In this document: piece after piece, positions 61,929 to 64,000 of the stretch | How the letters are laid out: every line of letters starts with the position of its first letter | Numbering within the stretch: the first letter of the stretch is position 1 | Source: Halomonas meridiana | GTDB lineage: Bacteria; Pseudomonadota; Gammaproteobacteria; Pseudomonadales; Halomonadaceae | Length of the DNA: 64,000 nt | NCBI RefSeq assembly: GCF_009846525.1 | Contig: NZ_CP024621.1 | Span: forward strand, 558,001 to 622,000 | Reading direction: 5' to 3' | Translations under genes and position numbers: made by a program | Notes under the pieces: generated by a model | The model's database searches: none | What the model was told of the DNA's origin: nothing | What the model saw: only the letters and a program-made list of their open reading frames with translations

Positions 61929-62884
61929 GCGCGGCGTCTCCGTGGGTCGAGTAGGTAACAGGTAATATCCACCGCTGTATTGAGCAGCACGAACAGCAGC
62001 CCCATCACCAGCGCGGTGCCCTGAATCATCGGCACATCCCGAGCCACGATGGCGTGAACCAGGGCGTGGCCGATGCCCGGCCAGGCAAACAGGGTTTCCA
62101 CTACCACCACGCCTTCAATCAGGTAAACGAACTGCACGCCCAGGTACGCCACCACGGGCACCGAGGCGTTGCGCAGGCCGTGGCGCCAAAAGCTTTGCCG
62201 TGCGCTGAGGCCTTTGGTGTGAGAAAAGGCGTAGTAAGCGGAATGCGAAACGTCCGCCATGGCGTTACGCGCCACGCGGCTGGAAACGGCAGCCAAACCC
62301 AGCGCTAACGTTAGCGCAGGCAGCACGGTGTGTGCGGCACCGTCATGGCCTGCGGCGGGTAGCCAGCCCAGCGTGACCGCAAACAGCATGATCAGTAACA
62401 GCCCCACGGCAAAAGCGGGCAGGGCGCGCAAAACGCTGGCGGCCACTTCACTCACGCGATCCAATACGCCACCGGGTTTGCGCCCTGCGGCCAGGCCCAG
62501 CGGTGGGCCAATCAGCAGCGAGAGCAGCACCGCGATCACGGCCAGGCTGAGCGAGTGGCCTAGCTGGTGGTAAAGCTCCTGTATCACCGGGCGGCCGCTC
62601 ACCAGCGAGCGGCCTAAATCCAGCTGCAGCAAGTCCCACAGCCAGCCTGCATACGCGCTCAGCCCCGGCTGGTCGAGCGCCAGCTCCGCCCGCACGGCTT
62701 CCGCCGCCGCTCCGTCGACCATATCGTGACCATAGCGCCCGGCCGCAATGCGGTAGGCCATATCCCCCGGTAGGGTGCGGGTGAGAACGAAGGTCAGCGT
62801 GCCAACTAGCCACGCCACTAACCCCGCCTGAAAAAGCCGCGACAGCAGCAGGTGGCTAAGCCCTTGGTTTGCGCGTGAGATCAC
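61925..62884 (-). CDS. Peptide/nickel-type ABC transporter permease, DppB-like
   Basis: 319 residues from the GTG at 62884, which overlaps the binding-protein stop as GTGA and has GGAG eight bases before; a GTG at 62893 is also in frame. Six membrane segments; DppB marks LSRLFQAGLVAWLVGTLTFVLTR, DLLQLDLGRSLVSGRPV and the EAA segment YYAFSHTKGLSARQSFWRHGLRNAS. Substrate undefined. Confidence 0.92.
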   Translation of the reverse strand: MISRANQGLSHLLLSRLFQAGLVAWLVGTLTFVLTRTLPGDMAYRIAAGRYGHDMVDGAAAEAVRAELALDQPGLSAYAGWLWDLLQLDLGRSLVSGRPVIQELYHQLGHSLSLAVIAVLLSLLIGPPLGLAAGRKPGGVLDRVSEVAASVLRALPAFAVGLLLIMLFAVTLGWLPAAGHDGAAHTVLPALTLALGLAAVSSRVARNAMADVSHSAYYAFSHTKGLSARQSFWRHGLRNASVPVVAYLGVQFVYLIEGVVVVETLFAWPGIGHALVHAIVARDVPMIQGTALVMGLLFVLLNTAVDITCYLLDPRRRRA

Positions 62885-64000
62885 TCTGCCCACTCCAGTT
62901 GGTCAATGCGGTAGCTGCGCTCTAGCGGGTCGATAGAGAAGCCCTCCAACTGCTGGTTCACCGCCGCCGTCTGCTGATACCAGGCGATGGGAATGAGCGG
63001 CATTTCTTGATGCAGGCGTTCGGCCACGAGCGGCGCTAGATCCATAAGCGTCTGCTCATCGGTGGCTTGGCGAAGGGTGTCGAGCCACTGAGCAACGTCT
63101 TCATCGCGCCAGTTCATGGTGCCCCAGTCGCCGCCCATGGCGTCTGGGTCGCTGCCAATATCGTCTAGCAGCGAGCCCAGCGGGTTCGGTACCAAGCCAT
63201 AGTTGCGGCCCGATAGACCCACTTCCAGGCTGTCGTCGTGGTGGCCAGAGGGAATCTCGCTGGCGTTGGTCACAGCGACTTCCAGCGCCACGCCAATCTC
63301 CTGCCACTGGCTTTGCAGGGCGGTGGCCACCAGCGGAAGCTCAGGACGGTCGGCGTAGGTGCGCAGGGTCAGCGCGAAAGGCTCGCCATCGCGCTCCAGC
63401 ATACCGTTGCTGCCCGTCTGCCAGCCGAGTTCTGCTAGCAGCACCTTGGCGCCCTCTACATCTTGGGCAGTGCTGGCCTCTAGGCCCAGGTGCCACGGCC
63501 CTAGGCTGGCTGGAAAGAGTTCAGCCGCGGCAGCCTCTGGCGTGCGCAGCAGGCCGGCGGCAATGCCTTGCCGGTCAATCGCCATGCTCAGCGCTTGGCG
63601 GGCGCGGGCATCGTCCAGTAACGCGTGTCCGGCGTTGAGCTTCAGCATGATCGTGCGCGGCAGCGGTTCGCTATGCAGCGTTAAGCGGGCATTGCGGGAG
63701 AGCCGCGCTTGGCTGGCGGGGTCGATGGTAAACACGATATCCGCATCGCCGCTCTCCGCCATTAACGCGCGGGTTTCGCCACGGCTCACGGCGAGATAGC
63801 TGGCGCTGGCAATGGCGGGCGCGCCGCCCCAGTAGTTATCAAACCGCGTCACGGTCAGGCGTTGGGGCGGGCTTAGCTCCTCGACTTGGTAAGGGCCGCT
63901 GCCGATCATAGCGACGACATCGCCCTGCGCATCGAACGCAGCTTCCGCGAGAATCAGCGCCGTCGAGTGGGCCAGCAGCGCAGGCAGCGGCGAGAAGGGG
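62881..64000 (-). CDS. ABC transporter substrate-binding protein (SBP_bac_5), C-terminal part
   Basis: The gene enters from the right edge (its start lies beyond base 64000) and ends at 62881; 372 codons are visible. Family 5 binding-protein features: VAMIGSGPYQVEELSPPQRLT, FDNYWGGAP, the ARARQALSMAIDRQGIA segment and WQEIGVALEV. With the DppB/DppC-like permeases and fused ATPase it forms a peptide, nickel or opine importer. The edge cuts off the signal peptide and N-lobe start, so the subfamily is not resolved. Confidence 0.92.
   Translation of the reverse strand, partial: PFSPLPALLAHSTALILAEAAFDAQGDVVAMIGSGPYQVEELSPPQRLTVTRFDNYWGGAPAIASASYLAVSRGETRALMAESGDADIVFTIDPASQARLSRNARLTLHSEPLPRTIMLKLNAGHALLDDARARQALSMAIDRQGIAAGLLRTPEAAAAELFPASLGPWHLGLEASTAQDVEGAKVLLAELGWQTGSNGMLERDGEPFALTLRTYADRPELPLVATALQSQWQEIGVALEVAVTNASEIPSGHHDDSLEVGLSGRNYGLVPNPLGSLLDDIGSDPDAMGGDWGTMNWRDEDVAQWLDTLRQATDEQTLMDLAPLVAERLHQEMPLIPIAWYQQTAAVNQQLEGFSIDPLERSYRIDQLEWAE

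Noticed and set aside
1..64000. CRISPR arrays, tRNA genes, insertion sequences or prophage
   Set aside because: No regularly spaced repeats, tRNA T-arm patterns in a suitable fold, transposase motifs or phage structural genes were seen by reading; a tRNAscan and repeat search would confirm.

Overview
The window is a chromosomal segment of a GC-rich gammaproteobacterium. The protein sequences, the gene order (rseP-bamA-skp-lpxD-fabZ-lpxA-lpxB-rnhB-dnaE-accA-tilS, ubiD-fre, lptFG opposite pepA) and the acidic protein composition fit the Halomonas/Vreelandella group; that placement is inference. No tRNA, rRNA, insertion sequence, phage block or CRISPR array was seen.

Region 1 (1-13216, + strand) is the conserved envelope and lipid cluster: the end of rseP, then bamA, skp, lpxD, fabZ, lpxA, lpxB, rnhB, dnaE, accA and tilS. 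As given, lpxA is broken by a one-base frameshift in a run of eight Gs. Region 2 (13213-23127) holds ppx, a 463-base leader and rho, ubiD-fre, a 42-residue membrane protein, and a DAHP synthase preceded by two aromatic-rich leader peptides and an intrinsic terminator. A DUF3087 protein, an MliC-type lipoprotein and a YdjM-like membrane protein follow.

Region 3 (23342-31779) contains glyoxalase I and a two-component system (PepSY protein, OmpR-type regulator, histidine kinase) flanked by two secreted proteins with an OB-fold (BOF) domain and one or two PepSY-like units. A META lipoprotein, a 59-residue lipoprotein, a SelD-N-terminus-like flavoprotein, a GGEEF diguanylate cyclase and a divergent Xre-like regulator with palindromic operators follow.

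Region 4 (31812-39996, - strand) looks like one seven-gene operon: an APH-type kinase, a YnjBCD-type ABC importer, two glycosyltransferases of the TIGR04283/TIGR04282 type, and a fusion of a TVP38 membrane domain to a mercuric-reductase-like flavoenzyme. Region 5 (40202-53453, - strand) carries pepA, ilvE, holC, an MFS transporter, a SapC protein with a full type I secretion system (TolC, ABC, HlyD) and valS; the usual pepA-holC-valS neighbourhood is interrupted here.

Region 6 (53588-64000) has lptF-lptG-RDD, bfd and bfr with an iron-control type promoter, a short CstA, periplasmic Cu/Zn SodC, and a peptide-type ABC importer whose binding-protein gene runs off the right edge. The most notable signals are the double leader peptide before the DAHP synthase, the BOF-PepSY two-component locus, the SapC/type I cluster, and the seven-gene kinase/importer/glycosyltransferase operon.
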